Assembly (NCBI GenBank): GCA_029204225.1
Contig: CM055101.1
Span: 38,361,374-38,425,373 of the forward strand
From: Diphasiastrum complanatum
Lineage: Eukaryota > Streptophyta > Lycopodiopsida > Lycopodiales > Lycopodiaceae
DNA length: 64,000 nt
Reading direction: 5' to 3'
Part shown: positions 1 through 11,723 of the stretch, in pieces
How the letters are laid out: each line of letters opens with the position of its first letter
How positions within the stretch are numbered: position 1 is the stretch's first letter
The notes under the pieces: model-generated
Database searches by the model: none
What the model saw: the letters and a program-made list of their open reading frames with translations, nothing else
Told to the model about the DNA's origin: nothing
Translations under genes and position numbers: made by a program

Positions 1-332
1 AGGAGTGACAATAATTGGCCAGTAGCAAACTGCTGCTTGGTATTGCTCTTGATAGCTCGCTTGAGCTCTCCAAACACAGTTTTGAACTAGTTATATGGTT
101 CCAGTGGGGCTTTAGCTATCTTGGCTTGAGATTCAACTATCCTATGTAGAATCTGGGAAGAGATATGCTCTTTCCTAAGGTTTCCAACCATCAAAAAATT
201 ATTGAGGAGTTGAGCAATAACATGGATGGCAAGATCAATAATGGCCTCTAAGAGATAGCCATCATTTGTCTAATACAAATCATTCATGGTATCAATATAA
301 GGCTTAATATCTTGTTTGACCTGGAGGTGATG
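1..332 (-). pseudogene. Fragment of the extra 3' ORF of element A
   Basis: Translated on the minus strand this matches the plus-strand segment at about 12830-13150 of copy B almost residue for residue; both contain NDGYLLEAI, AQLLNNFLMVGNLRK and SQILHRIVES. Two in-frame TAG codons stand where B has, or is expected to have, TGG (Trp). The function is unknown. Its presence in a second copy shows that this ORF belongs to the retroelement and is not a chance neighbour. The junction with the protease-RT spacer near 330 is out of frame. Confidence 0.7.
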
Positions 333-1100
333 ACTTCCGTGAAGATGGACTCTTCTTTGAAGGTGAATATTTCCTAGATGGTGATGTCTTGCGAGAATTC
401 TGACTTGAAGAATCATCCTCAACTTTTTCGTTGCCTTTATTCAATAAAGGTGGCACAGTCTTGGAATCAACCTTTTGAGGTGAACTTTCCCATTTCAGGA
501 CCGTATTATAATGTTGCTTAACTTGTTTCTTCGTCATTGATCCTGTAATCTTGTCTTTATTCAATATAACTACTTTTGGCAGTTTTATTGTTGGTTCATT
601 GGTAATGTCACGTACTCCAAATATGGTAGAACCCATGTGACTTAGAACCTGCTCATCAGTAAATTTTTGCATTGTCATCATAAGTCAAGGCGTGACTCAC
701 ATGAGTAAGTTCATCTTCAATTGGATCTGGTATGGGTTCCGTTGATATCCAAGCTACAGTCAACACATTCAAAGAAAAAGTGATCGGTGTATCCAAAGTT
801 CGATCCAATAATATAGATTATCTTGTTGACACATACAGCCTGTTGTATAATCAATTGTTGCAAGAGCTTGACTCCAGTTGAGGTATCGATTTGAGAGTCA
901 TAATGTACTCCCCAGTTTTTGACTAGTCGGTCATAGGTATGATCCACTGTTGATGAATCATCATCCTCTTTTTGGGCCACTGGTTTCATAGTCCAGGTTG
1001 TAAGATCTACTTTGACTGCACGTTCACGATGTTCAAAAGTAATTTTTTCGATACCCCAGTTATGAATCACTTGTGCAACTCGTAACCATGGGCGTCCCAA
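304..1100 (-). pseudogene. Protease-to-RT spacer of element A
   Basis: Two minus-strand blocks (717-1100 and 304-681) match 8190-8330 and 8400-8740 of copy B. The downstream block contains ITGSMTKKQ and a Ser/Lys-rich tract of repeated SSRKSSP-like units, which in B leads into RT. The upstream block carries KLLQQLIIQQ, the end of the protease region. An interruption at 681-717 separates them. No catalytic function is assigned; it is the linker of a gypsy polyprotein and stops at the deletion junction near 330. Confidence 0.6.
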
Positions 1101-1245
1101 TAGGATTTGGTAGACATTTGGTGCGTCAGGTAAGTCAATTACTACAAAAGCAATGACAAACTGTACTCAAACAATTTTGACAGGTATGTTTTCAACCATT
1201 TCTCGTGGATGGACTGTAGTTTGATTAGCTACTCCTTGTAAGGCC

Positions 1246-1731
1246 TCACTTTGCACAAAGCTTTGTTGTAATCAAGTTAACTCCCAAACCTCCATCTATC
1301 ACGGTTGCTTCTTTAGAAAATTGTCTATGCTGTATTGGCATAGTGATATTTTTTTGTTCACTTTCCCAGGCTGCTCCAACATGGAGTACCTCATTACATT
1401 CTTCAAAACCGAAAAAAAGAGCAGTTTTTGATGGAATTCTGGTTTGATCTGAGTTAATTTTTTGTGCTAATACTTCTTTTGCGTTTGGCACTAACTTCAG
1501 AAATTCTCCCAATGTAATACTTATTTTACTAGATAAAATATTCACAAGTAACTCTATTTGCGGTGCTTGTGCTTCAATCATCTTGAAGGGTTCTGCATGA
1601 TGAGAAAACTGAGTATTCATATCCGTTCGTGGATTGTTCAATGGCTGCACATGTGAAGAATGGACTTCGGCTATCGCTTTAGCGGCTTCAAGCTCCTCTT
1701 CTTCTTGCAAATGTTTAATCCACTGCCTCAT
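1246..1731 (-). pseudogene. Retropepsin-like aspartic protease region of element A
   Basis: A 161-residue minus-strand reading frame with the motif VIDGGLGVNLIT near its end. The D-G-G form resembles the active-site loop of plant Ty3/gypsy proteases (D-S/T/G-G). It sits between the zinc knuckle (about 1900-2100) and the protease-RT spacer, as expected. The equivalent region is missing from copy B. Stops on both sides break the polyprotein. The family role is cleavage of Gag-Pol; activity here is unlikely. Confidence 0.6.
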
Positions 1732-1869
1732 ATCCTGATATCTCCTCTTTTCTGCATGGAGATTTGGATTGGCTCCAGATGTTGTTGGTATATCAGTGAA
1801 TGGTATGGAATCAATAGGTACTGGATTTGCTACCGGTTCTTTATGCTTCTAAGCTCTGGTAACCACTAT

Positions 1870-2420
1870 CAAAGGTACACTTGGTTCAGGTTGAACTACT
1901 GGTCTTTGCTTGATTGTTATCAAATTGACAGGAGCTGTAGCCGGTGGCAGCTTCAGTCTTGCTGGACACTCCTTATAGCAATGCCCATAACCACAGTCAC
2001 GACAAAATGGTACAAATTTGTCTTTGTTTGGACATTCTGCAACTCTGTAATTTTATCCATAAGCAAAGCATCCAAGTGACGCTCTGGTCCAATTTCTAGA
2101 TGCTTGTTGTTGCGTGGCATCATAAATAGCATACTGTTCTGAACAACCACTCTCATTACTATAATTCCATTGTTCGTTGCCTCTATAAGATTCTAGTTCC
2201 ATCAAATTAGCAGGAGGAGCCGGTTGTGTCAGTGGTGCTGGTAAAGCTAGGCTCTTCGGATACCCAAGAGCAAATTGACATGGTTTGGCTGGAGGATCCT
2301 TTCCATAAAGGGATTCTCGATATCCTTTCCATAAAGGGGTTCTTGATATCCCATTTGGACATATCGTTGCTGAATAATCCGAGGATTAAAGTGGCAATAA
2401 GCAGTCTCATGATCAAGTGA
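1870..2420 (-). pseudogene. Gag zinc-knuckle region of element A
   Basis: Minus-strand fragments here match 16169-16800 of copy C, where the Cys-rich pattern is clearer (CFACGENYRVVECPNK followed by CDCGYGQCYKECP). In A the block is split by frameshifts and by a short direct duplication around 2300-2350 (the segment reading tccataaaggggttcttgat occurs twice with variation). CCHC knuckles of Gag bind element RNA. Here the region is degenerate. Confidence 0.5.
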
Positions 2421-2429
2421 ATTGCACAG

Positions 2430-3311
2430 ATGGAAAATATTGGTTTCTATTCATTTTTTCAATTGTGGACATTCGTTTGCTATGTAATTGCCTATAAAAA
2501 TGGAACACCAGACATTTTCTCTGGTAGAAAAAGCCTTAGCAAACTTCTCAGGTTCCCTGTTCGCTTTTCCATGGAAATCTTCCAAGGCTTTGATCTTTTC
2601 ATCAAATTGCGACTCCAATTTTTTCATCTGTATCTGCTAGTTCTTCTCCAGTTTCTCGAACTCATTGAGCATCATCTCTGCAATAACATTCATATCCGTT
2701 GATGCAATAGTGGTGGACGTCGTAGTGGTCTGCCCTGCTATATAAGGCAACATACTAATATTTGGTTCATCATTTGAATCTTCATTCTCCTCTCGTATTG
2801 CATCGTCAATAGTGTTTTGCAAAATTGTGTACTCATTTATGGCGTTTAAGCTCGTGTCTGGTCCTTTTAGGTAGACCTGACAAAAACCACATAATCATGG
2901 CATTTTCGTTAATCAGCTCGAGTTTGCACTCAGATCTGAGTCATTTAACCCATTCAATGTAATTTTGAACCATTTCCCGCTTTCCCATTTTAACTTTACT
3001 TAGAAGTAGGAAGGGGTCTTCCATAAACTTCTGAGGTTTGAACCATGTGATAAGGGCTTGTTTTGCCAATTTGTACGCTCAGTTTCATCTTGATTATAGT
3101 ACCAATCTTGTGCTGCACCCGTTAAGGCCATTGAAAATAGCTTAAGTTTATCTTGAGGAAAAACTTCGTCATAGACTTCACAACATTCAGCACAAATTTG
3201 GAGAAATCTAATTGGATCTGTTAATCCAATGTATTTGAGTAGATCCAAATGGGGTGATCTTCTAACAATGATTAGACTGACTTCTTGAGGAGCACCTCCA
3301 GGAGCAGCCAT
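2430..3311 (-). pseudogene. Gag polyprotein relic of element A
   Basis: The minus strand starts at ATG 3311 (MAAPGGAPQEV) and runs through a typical retrotransposon Gag domain, with LDLLKYIGLTDPIRF, AQDWYYNQDETE and a downstream E-K-Q-rich helical segment. It matches gag in copies B (7028-7786), C (16807-17650) and D (20640-21518). It is broken by frameshifts near 3000 and 2850. Gag forms the virus-like particle of LTR elements. It lies directly downstream of the 5' UTR and upstream of the zinc knuckle. Confidence 0.75.
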
Positions 3312-4322
3312 TTTTACAAATCAGACAATGAGATTGGATCTAGATTTCAACCAGAATCTATCTCAATTTAGATCTGCAAAAATTTTTTCACTTAACAACA
3401 ATCAGGTTCCTAAACTATGAAAATGATTCTATGATCAAGTGATCGACACTTCTCAAAATGAAAAATTCTCATAATCAAAATTAAATTGAACTAGATTTGA
3501 CCAAAAATTTGACAAAGACTTGATTTGGAAAATCAAAACCTAAAAATAGTACTTGCGAAGGTTTAACAATGTTATTTTAGGTAAAAATCTCCGATCAGGT
3601 TTTTTTCAGACAAATTTGGTGGAAATAACCTTCTCCAAAGTCTCAGATAAGGAATCTGACTCATATAAGATTAGGGTGGAATTAGCGAAGGTTCCTTTTG
3701 ACAAAAAAAAATTGGAGTTTCTATAACTTGACAAGAGTAAAAATAGACTTTTTGAAAGATCCTGATAGATCTATTTTTTGCCCAAATTACAAATGAAGGT
3801 TTACTATATTTAGAATCCTCAAAAAACTTGGTGAAGGATCTGATGAAAAATCAAGAGTAATACATGTACTTTTGCAAAAAAGAGACTTTTTTGGCAAAAA
3901 TATGACAATATGACAAGTGATCTTTTGGGAAACCTTCACCCAACTTACTGATTATCAAAAATAGTAAGTGGGATTGACACAAACTCTGGCAAAGGTTTAG
4001 GCAAAGGTTCATCTAAGAGAACTGATATTTTTGCAGAAAGTTGTGAATTTTTCACAAAAGGTTACCAACAACTAGATGAACAATCACTTTGGCTTTCTAT
4101 TTTTGGTATTATTCTTCGTCGACCTGGCAGTAGATAGATCTAAATCACACCTATGCACAGTGAATTGGGCGCAGTTTCTTTTTCTATATTTTTTTAGGGT
4201 TTTGGGTGTTTTTTGATGTTTTTTGATAGTTTTTTTTTTATGTTTTTGAAAATTTGTTGGGAAGGAATGTTTGCCCTTCAATCTGAAGGTTCTGTGATCA
4301 AAACCAAAGGTGTCTGCAACTC
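3312..4322 (-). other. 5' UTR of element A, non-coding
   Basis: AT-rich leader homologous to 6241-7027 (B), 17680-18790 (C) and 19444-20639 (D). It carries repeated GCGAAGGTT / AACCTTCGCC-type words in both orientations. No supported ORF. It ends abruptly at 4322 where an unrelated LTR begins. Confidence 0.6.
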
Positions 4323-4791
4323 TGTTATGTACCATAACGGTATGCCCTTCAGTGATGGCCTCGTAAGGGGCATGATGCAGGACTGGAGTTATCGACATGT
4401 CTAGGTGCCATGCGTCACCATCCTAGGTGGTCACGTGTCGCCGGCAGGACCGTGCTTGATGGGACCCACTATGCTATGTCTATATAGTGGTGGGGCCTCC
4501 CTATTTCCATTCACTCAGTCTACCCAAGAGTTGGTGGATGGAGAGCACGTGCATTAGCTAGGATGTATCTCCAGGCCAGGAGATGTGTGCTTAGGAGAGC
4601 CGAGTGCGATGGCTGGTGGTATGGGGCGCCAGTTATCGTAGGAGGCTTGACCGGGCATGATTGTGTCGATTGCTCCAGGGCATGGGGGTGGGTCAGTTAT
4701 GACCCTACGGTTGGGCGGATACGGTGCGTCGTCACTGGTATGGGGTGTGCAGAACCTTCAAGGCAGTCGATGATCCTAGGGAGTTGTAACA
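4323..4791 (+). repeat. LTR of a second LTR-retrotransposon (element F)
   Basis: The 469 bp segment starts TGTTATG and ends GTAACA, so its ends form a short TGTTA/TAACA inverted repeat. It is followed by a primer-binding site. A TATA-like tctatatag lies near 4480. Homology to element A stops exactly at 4322, which supports the left boundary. No second LTR was found to its right, so the element is truncated. Confidence 0.7.
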
Positions 4792-4793
4792 AT

Positions 4794-4805
4794 TGGTATC
4801 AGAGC
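4794..4805 (+). other. Primer-binding site, initiator Met tRNA type
   Basis: TGGTATCAGAGC, complementary to the 3' end of plant initiator methionine tRNA, lies two bases after the LTR end. It would prime minus-strand DNA synthesis. This is the commonest plant copia and chromovirus primer site. Confidence 0.85.
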
Positions 4806-5765
4806 AATCGATTTCTTTTCAAGGTGCATAGTTCTCTTATTTGTTTTTGCATTCTTATTCCTTATTGGAATGTGGCTGGTTTAATCTCTTTTGAATAGGT
4901 TGGTTGGTGAATGTAGGCTTGTTTTATTTTCTTTAAACAAGCTGTTCACATTAACCTCTCCTTTCCTATTCAATTTAGTGTAGCTTATTTGAAGTTTGGT
5001 TAAAAGCTTTTCAATCAACTTTAAACTTTGAGATAACAAGTTCAAAAAAAACTTGTTTGTAGATTGGTTTTAATATTTTTATTAAACCCTTTTTGCAAGT
5101 TTAAAACGTTAAACACCTTTAATTTTTTGAGTGCCTTGGATACTCGTTGGCCTATACACTTTCAGTGTAGCAGTACTATTTCTGCACAGCTCTCAAGAAT
5201 CCAATTGTTGGTTGGAATCCGTACGAGAGGGAGGCCTTTTCTCTAAATTATAATCTATTTTTTGTCTGGTGCGCCTGGCATGGCTACTGTCCCATAGATA
5301 GACCCTCTTGCAATACATAAAAAACTTTTTTCTCCATTTAACTCAAACTGAGGCAGCTGTAGTTGAAGCACCGGTCTACTGCCTCACTTTCCGGGCCTCG
5401 AGATCTGTGTTCCACATATTTTGGGATCCGTATGGGGAGTACTCTTATGTATCAGCTGCAGTCGCTGCCTTAGGCAGCCAGAAGAAATTCTTTTGGTATC
5501 GGGGAGGGGGGGAGGAGTTAATACCTCCCCCGAAGTTTTGTTGTGATGTCACAAGACAGGGTGGGGAGAAGCGCGCCTCCCCACGGCCCTGTCCATCCCT
5601 CTTTCCTTTGTACCTGAGAAACTTCAAACCAAGGCTATAAAAAAAACTTTTTGCTGAGTTATAAAGCTTAGAGATTTATTAATTTAAACTTGCAACTTTG
5701 AAATTGCTAAATCTTGGTAGAGTGTATTCTAAAGTAAAGCTTGGAGTCATGTCCTTGATAGACTG
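4806..5765 (+). other. Leader and unrecognised interior of element F
   Basis: No supported coding sequence. It contains a G-rich/C-rich inverted stretch at about 5495-5580 (ggggaggggggaggag followed by tacctccccc). It separates the LTR/primer site from the RT fragment at 5766. Whether it all belongs to element F cannot be decided. Confidence 0.35.
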
Positions 5766-6240
5766 GGACATATCATTTCCGATCGAGGTCTTGAGATCGA
5801 CTGCGATAAGGTCCAGAAAGTTCGTGACTGGCCTATCCTGAAAACTATTAGGGAAGTAAAATCTTTTCTAGGCTTCACAGAATTTTCTCATAAATTCATT
5901 ATAGACTATGCCTTAGTTGCATTGCCTCTAACGAATCTTCTTAAGGGAGTGAAGAAAGCCAAAAGGAAAACTAAAAAGGGTAATAAGAGGGCCAGAAGAC
6001 GTTCAAAAATCAGTCCTCCTGTTAATTGGACTGATGAACTTAATCAAAGCTTTGAAGCTTTGAAGATCTTGGTGTCTACAGCCCCTATCTTACACATAGT
6101 GGATCCTAGCGGATCTTTCTTAGTGGAAACATATGCTAGTGACTATGTGGTAGGTGCAATCCTTTACCAAGATGGTAGATCTGTGGCCTTCGAGAGCAAG
6201 AAATTGGACCCAGCTCAAAGTAGGCATTCTACTTATGAGT
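5766..6240 (+). pseudogene. Ty3/gypsy RT-connection and RNase H fragment
   Basis: Plus-strand translation gives the end of RT (GHIISDRGLEIDCDKV, VKSFLGFTEF), a Lys/Arg-rich insert, and the start of RNase H (PILHIVDPSG, YASDYVVGAILYQDG, AFESKKLDPAQ). The expected first RNase H Asp context TDAS reads YASD. The order and the K/R insert resemble the chromovirus at 57780-58190. At about 6241 the frame fuses to the UTR of element B, giving a chimeric ORF to 6554 with no meaning. It may be the interior of element F after a large deletion. Confidence 0.7.
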
Positions 6241-7027
6241 CCCAGCAGATTTCCAGAAAACATCAGAAAAACCACAAAAAATCACCAAAAATAATCAAAA
6301 CCCTAAAAAATACAGAAAAAGAACCTTCGTCCGATTCACTGTGCTTAGATGTGATTCAGATCTATCTACTGCTAGGTCAACGAAGAATAATACCAAAAAT
6401 AAAAAGGGTTTCAGAGGATCAGTTGTCATATTGTCATATTTTTGCCAAAAAAAAGTCACTTTTTTGCAAAATTACTAATATTACTCTTGATTCTTTGCCA
6501 GAACCTTCGTCGAGTTTCCAGAACATTCTATTCATAGAAAAATACTATTTTTGAGTTCGGCGAAGATTCTTCTTTATCAGATCAAAAAATCTTGATTTTT
6601 ACCCTCGTCAGAAACCTTCGTCCGGTTTTTCATAGTTTTATCTGTGTCAGATTTTCCATCTGAGAAGTTGGCGAAAGTTATTTCCCAAGAATTTGCTAGA
6701 AAAGTGTTCAGATAGTTTTTGTTTTTTTTTTCCAAAATAGCACTGTTGAACCTTCGCCGAGCCAATCTTCGCCAGTCCTATTTTTAGTTTTTGATTTTTC
6801 AGATCAAGTCTCTGTCAAAATTTGGATCAAATCTGATATATTCTGAATTGGATTCTGAGAGATTTATCATTTTTGAGAAGTATTGATTGATCAAATTTCG
6901 AAAAGTTTTTCATCATATAGAATCAGATTCTTGAAAAGTGGAATAGAGCTAGCAGATCTAATCTGAGATAGTTTTTTGAGAAAATCTATATCCAATCTCA
7001 TTATCGATTTGATCTAAATTTGTAAAT
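6241..7027 (+). other. 5' UTR of element B
   Basis: Homologous to 19826-20639 of copy D. It has at least six copies of words such as GAACCTTCGTC, GAACCTTCGCCGAG and GGCGAAG scattered through about 700 bases. No coding sequence is supported. Confidence 0.6.
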
Positions 7028-8150
7028 ATGGTTGTCCCTCTGCTCCTGGAGGTGCTCCACAGGAGGTCGATCCAATTATTGTTAGAAGAGCACCCCGATT
7101 GGATCTACTCAGATATAATGGATTAACAGATCCAGTTAGATTTCTTCGTATCTATGCTGAATCTTGTGAGGTCTATGGTGAGATTTATCCTCAAGATAAA
7201 CTTAAGCTGTTTCCTATGGCCTTAATAGGTGCAACACAAGATTGGTATTATAACAAAGATGAAACCAAGCATACAGATTGGGAGGTTGTTAAACAAGCCC
7301 TTATCACACGGTTCAAACCGTGGAAGTTATGGAGACCCTTTCCTACTTTTAAGTAAAATTAAAATGGGAAAGCCGAAAATGGTTCGAGATTACATCGAAA
7401 GGGTGAAACGTCTTAGATCTGAATGTGAACCTGAGCTGATTAATGAAAATGCCATGATTATGTGGTTTTTGTCAGGTCTACCTAAACGGATCAGATGTGA
7501 GCTGAAATGCCATAATGAGTACGCACTTTTGCAAAATGCTATGGACGATACAATTCGGGAGGAGGGTGAAGATTTAGATGATGAGCCGAATGTCAGTATG
7601 TTGCCTTATACAGTAGGGCAGACTACTACAACATCCACTACTATTGCATCAACGAATGCCAATGCTAATGCAGAAATGATGCTCAATGAGTTCGAGAAAC
7701 TTGGGAAGACCCAGCAGAAACAGATGGAAAAGTTGCAGTTGCAATTTGATGAGAAGATCAAAGCATTGGAAAATTTCGACGGATAAGTGAACAAGGAACC
7801 TGAGAAGTTTGCAAAGACTTTTCCTACCAGGTAAAATATATGGTGTTCTATTTGTACAGGAAATCACACAGTGAACGAGTGTCCTCAATTGAAAAAACGA
7901 ATGGAAATCAGTGTTTGCCATCTGTGTAATTTACCTGGCCATGAGATTGCTTTTTGCAACTTCAACCCTCAAATAATTCAGCAAGTATGCCCAGATGGGA
8001 TATCGAGATCCACGGTATGGAGGAAATCTAGCAGGAAAACTGCGACAATCTACTCTTGGATACCCGGAACGTCTAGCTTTGCCTGCCCCGCCAAAACACT
8101 CCGCTCCTCTTGCCAATTTGATGGAACAAGAACCTTACGGAAGTGCTGAG
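7028..8150 (+). pseudogene. Gag relic of element B
   Basis: The ATG at 7028 is followed by frameshifted Gag sequence. 7099-7356 carries LDLLRYNGLTDPVRF, QDKLKLFPMALIGATQDWYY and ALITRFKP; the frame shifts near 7340. 7360-7786 continues with MVRDYIERVKRLRSECEPE, an acidic stretch, a Thr-rich stretch and an E/K/Q-rich helix. After a stop at 7784, 7871-8149 holds the start of the Cys-rich part (NECPQLKKR, CHLCNLPGHE). It is about the size of plant gypsy Gag but broken in at least three places. It is followed by a deletion that removed the protease. Confidence 0.8.
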
Positions 8151-8159
8151 CAATGGAGG

Positions 8160-8448
8160 ATACTGTCAATTGGAACAAAGCTCTTGCAATAATTGATTGT
8201 ACAACATGATATATGTGTCAACAATATATTCAATCAGAGATGAGCGAGATTTTCTTATTAGATCGAACTTTGGATACGCCAATCATGTTTCCACTAAATG
8301 TGCTGAATGTAGCCTGGATATCAGCATAACCTATACCAGATCCAATTGAGAATGGTCTCATACCAGTGAGCCATGCCTTAACTTATGATGGCAATGCAGA
8401 ACTTACGGATGAACAGAATCTACATCATATGGATCCACCAGATTTGGA
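8160..8448 (+). pseudogene. Deletion junction and protease-end remnant of element B
   Basis: Near 8165 the Gag C-terminal sequence jumps to a match with the end of the protease region of copy A (KLLQ followed by ICVNNIF; A has KLLQQ and VCVNKII). About 1.2 kb present in A (second zinc knuckle and the DGG-motif protease) is absent. Several stops follow. Confidence 0.5.
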
Positions 8449-9261
8449 GTGCGTAATATTCCTGATGAACCAACAATCAAATCGTCCAAAGCAGTTATAT
8501 TGAAGGGAGACATAATCACAGGTTCGATGACGAAGAAACAAGCTAAGCAACATTATAATACGGTCATGAAAGGGGAAAATCCCCCTCAAAATATCGATTC
8601 AAAGGAAGTGCCACCTCTATTGGATAAAGGCAAAGGAAAAGTCAAGAATGATTCTTCAAGTCAGATTTCCAGCAAGACATCATCGTCTAGGAAGTCTTCA
8701 CCTGTGAAGAAAGATTTATCATCTCGAAAGTCATCACCTCCACGATCAATTCTTGCTAAGAAGGCTAAACGAAGATCCAAGACAAGTCCTTTCGAAAAAG
8801 AACAAGCAAATGTAGTCCAACATGATATGCCAGAGCATTTTAGACGTTATACACTGGATGATGTGGTTATCATGTTACCTAAAGCACATCGTGAACCTGA
8901 AGAACCCATGCCGGAATCTAAAGATGTTTACGATGGCCCAGCTAGGACGCAGCCAATGAATCTTGCCGAACCAGGAGAACCGGAAAAGATTGTACAAGTG
9001 GGATCACAACTTACTCCTGAACAATATCAAACACTCTGTTTGTTACTTATTAAGTATCAAGATTGTTTTGCATGGACTTTTCAAGATTTGAAGGGTATTC
9101 CGACATCAGTGATTGAACATACTATACCTTTAGTACCTGATGCAGTACCAAAGGTTACAAAGTTCTATCGTTGTAATCCTGATGTGGCAGATCTGATAAA
9201 GAAAGAACTTCATAGATTGCTTTACGCCGATTTCATTTATGAGATCAAGCATACAGAATAG
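8449..9261 (+). pseudogene. Protease-RT spacer and RT N-terminus of element B
   Basis: 270-codon frame. The first ~100 residues are the Ser/Lys-rich spacer also seen in copy A. Then come HFRRYTLDDVVIMLP, an acidic linker, and the RT entry region with LTPEQYQTLCLLLIKYQDCFAW, IEHTIPLVPDA and DLIKKELHRLLYADFIYEI. The last segments are the fingers of Ty3/gypsy RT. A TAG at 9259 ends it, and the RT continues in the next frames. The lack of a frame-conserved upstream protease makes independent translation unlikely. Confidence 0.75.
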
Positions 9262-9599
9262 ATTTCACTGATTGTCATTGTTCCTAAGAAAAATGGGAAA
9301 TTATGAATCTGTGTGAATCTCAAAGCATCGAATAAAGTGACGCGGAAGGATCATTTTTCGTTACCTTTTACTGAAAGCATTTTGGATTGCCTTGCTGGAG
9401 CGGAAGCCTATAGTTTTCTGGATGGATTTAGTGATTACAAATTGCACCTGCCGATCGTCACAAAACTGCTTTTGCAACAGAATGGGGCACCTATGCTTAC
9501 AATGTAATGTCGTTTGGACTCTGTAATGTACCAAGTTCATTCCAAAGAGGATTGCAATTTGCCTTTAAAGATTATCTGCAAAAATTCCTTGAAATTTAA
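9262..9599 (+). pseudogene. RT catalytic core of element B, broken
   Basis: Across several frames this holds the RT palm: VPKKNGK, then AYSFLDGFSDY with the motif A Asp, then a frameshift and the MPFGL-type segment, followed by LDDL of the YxDD box. The codon just before LDD is TAA where Tyr is expected. Stops at 9303 and 9507 and the TAA near 9597 inactivate the enzyme. Confidence 0.7.
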
Positions 9600-11375
9600 T
9601 TGGACGACTTGGGAGTTCATAGTACAGATGCAGACCACCTGGATCGATTGGAGAAAGTATTTGAAAGATGCCGCAAATATCAGATTTCTCTAAATCCAAA
9701 AAAATGCCAGATATGGGTTTCGCACGGAGTTGTGCTTGGACATGTGATATCAAGACATGGTATTGCCATTGATTATTCCAAAATCAAAGTTATTGTGGGA
9801 TTGCCACTGCCAGCAACAAATCGAGAAATTTATGTGTTTATGGGTCATGCGAACTATTATCGAAATTTTATTATCTTCTTTGCAGATTTAGCACGACCTA
9901 TATACAAACTAACTATTGTTCCTATTTGGACAGTAGAGGCATTAGAAGCCTTTGAAAAGTTAAAAAAAAAAACATTAACTTCAACACCAATACTGCGTTC
10001 TCCAGATTGGACATTAGAATTTCATGTTCATACGGATGCCTCAAAATACGCCATTGGATCAGTTTTGACGCAGCCAGATGACTATAAGAGGGATTATCCT
10101 ATACGATTTGCAAGCAGACAACTTACAGATTCAGAGAAGAATTATTCAACAACAGAACGTGAAGCGCTAGCCATGATTTTTTCTGTTCGAAAATTTCGTC
10201 ACTACCTCATGAAAATGCACTTTGCATTTTATATGGATCATCAACCGTTACTTTACTTGGTAAATAAGACGTGTAATACTGGACGTATTGCAAGATGGTT
10301 ATTATTATTGACGGAATTTGACTTTCAAATTGTGGTTAGAAAGGAAAAGCAACATTATTTAGTCGATCACATTTCGCGAATTGAATCCGCACCAGTTAAT
10401 ACTGAAGTGGATGATGAACTGCCAGATGTTGTGTTGTTCTATGTTGAAGCAGTACCTAAGTGGCTGGCAGATATTGTTGAGTACCTGATGCTAGGACAAC
10501 CGAATGACTCTTTGACAAAAGTACAGAAAAGACAATTGATTCATAAGTCTCAACCTTATCAATTAATTGCAGGGCAATTGTATCGTCGTGGATCAGATAA
10601 TATTTTACGAATATGCGTTTTATTGCATGAAGTACCAGATTTAATCATGTCTTCACATGATGGCATGGGTGGAGGACACTTCTCTACAGATATTACTGTT
10701 CACAAACTTTTACAATCTGGATGTTGGTGGCCTACGCTTCATAAGGACACAAAAAATTTTATTCAGACATGTGATGTCTGCCAGCGAGCACGACGGCCTA
10801 CTCGACAGAATTATGAATCCTTACATCCGGTTTTATCGCAAGCACTGTTTGAAAAATGGGGACTAGATTATGTTGGTCTTATTTATCCTGCTGCGCAAGG
10901 ATCTCAGGCCCGATACATTATTGTTGCAACTAATTATATGACCAAGTGGTTTGAAGCCAAAGCTGTCAAAGTGGCTGATGCAAAATCTACGGCCAAATTT
11001 CTACATGAAAATATTATAATCAGATTTGGATGTCCGATCGAAATTGTCAGTGATCGGGGTACACACTTTGTTAATCAAACAATGAAGTGTTTACTGGAAG
11101 ATTTTTTTGTTATACACAAATTTAGTGCTCCCTATTATCCCAGAGGGAATGGCCAAGCTGAATCTTCCAATAAGATTCTTTGCACCATTATGACAAAGAT
11201 AGTTGAAGCGAGTCGGTCTGATTGGGAACATAAACTGTATGCAGCATTATGGGCATTCATAACCGCTTACAAAAATAGTACAAATCAAACACCTTTTCAA
11301 CTGGTTTATGGTCAAGATGTTGTTATGCCAATTGAACTTTTAATCCCATCTTTATGCATAGTAGCAACGAAATGA
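9600..11375 (+). pseudogene. RT end, RNase H and integrase of element B
   Basis: 591 codons beginning right after the broken YLDD box. Residues 1-120: RT thumb/connection (CQIWVSHGVVLGHVIS, GLPLPATNREI). Residues ~140-240: RNase H with HTDAS, TEREALA and YMDHQPLLYL acidic residues. Residues ~340-400: integrase HHCC zinc finger (H..H then CDVCQRARR). Residues ~420-570: DDE core with LDYVG, IVSDRGTHF and the Glu in NGQAESSN. The order RT-RNase H-IN marks Ty3/gypsy. It ends at a TGA (11373) where copy E has a sense codon, and the sequence continues at 11388. This is the best preserved stretch of element B. Confidence 0.85.
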
Positions 11376-11387
11376 TTAAATGATGAT

Positions 11388-11723
11388 ATGTCTTTACAAC
11401 TCCATCATGAAGCGTTGCACAAATTATGTCAAACCCGATTGATGGCAGTTCATGCCTTAGCAGCAGAGAAAGCCCGCCGCAAGGCATGGCACGATCGTCG
11501 ATTGCACAAGAAAGATCTGGAAGCAAGAGATCTTGCATTGATGTACAAAACCAAGCTAATCAAGGGTAAGTTGGAGTTTACCAGGGAAGGCCCATATAAA
11601 GTGAAGGAAATCCTGAACTATGACGCAGTAATTCGTGAGCACTTGGATGAAAAACGATTTGATACTCCAGTAAATGACAGTCTGCTCCGCCAGTTCAGCA
11701 AGCCTGATCTCAATAGATTTTAA
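11388..11723 (+). pseudogene. Integrase C-terminal region of element B
   Basis: 111 codons continuing the integrase after the stop at 11373: LQLHHEALHKLC, RLMAVHALAAEKAR, KAWHDRRL, LVLMYKTK-like ALMYKTKLIKGKL, then EGPYKVKEILNY. The GPYKV pattern is the usual end of gypsy integrases. The matching region of copy E is 22975-23379 on the minus strand. No chromodomain follows, unlike the gypsy element at 59301-60011. Confidence 0.8.

Larger units (their letters stand above)
1..4322 (-). mobile_element. Ty3/gypsy element A (extra-ORF family), internally deleted
   Basis: This is a minus-strand copy reading from 5' UTR (about 4322-3312) through gag (3311-2430), zinc knuckle and protease to a protease-RT spacer ending near 330, and then directly into the extra 3' ORF of the family (about 330-1). 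The same blocks lie in the same order in copy B at 6241-15431, where RT, RNase H and integrase are present, so A has lost about 4 kb of pol. It is cut at 4322 by another LTR and runs off the left edge. All its ORFs are interrupted, so it is non-autonomous and probably dead. Confidence 0.8.

Noticed and set aside
5922-6554. 210-codon ORF as one gene
   Set aside because: It is a chimera: gypsy RNase H up to about 6240 and the non-coding leader of element B after that.
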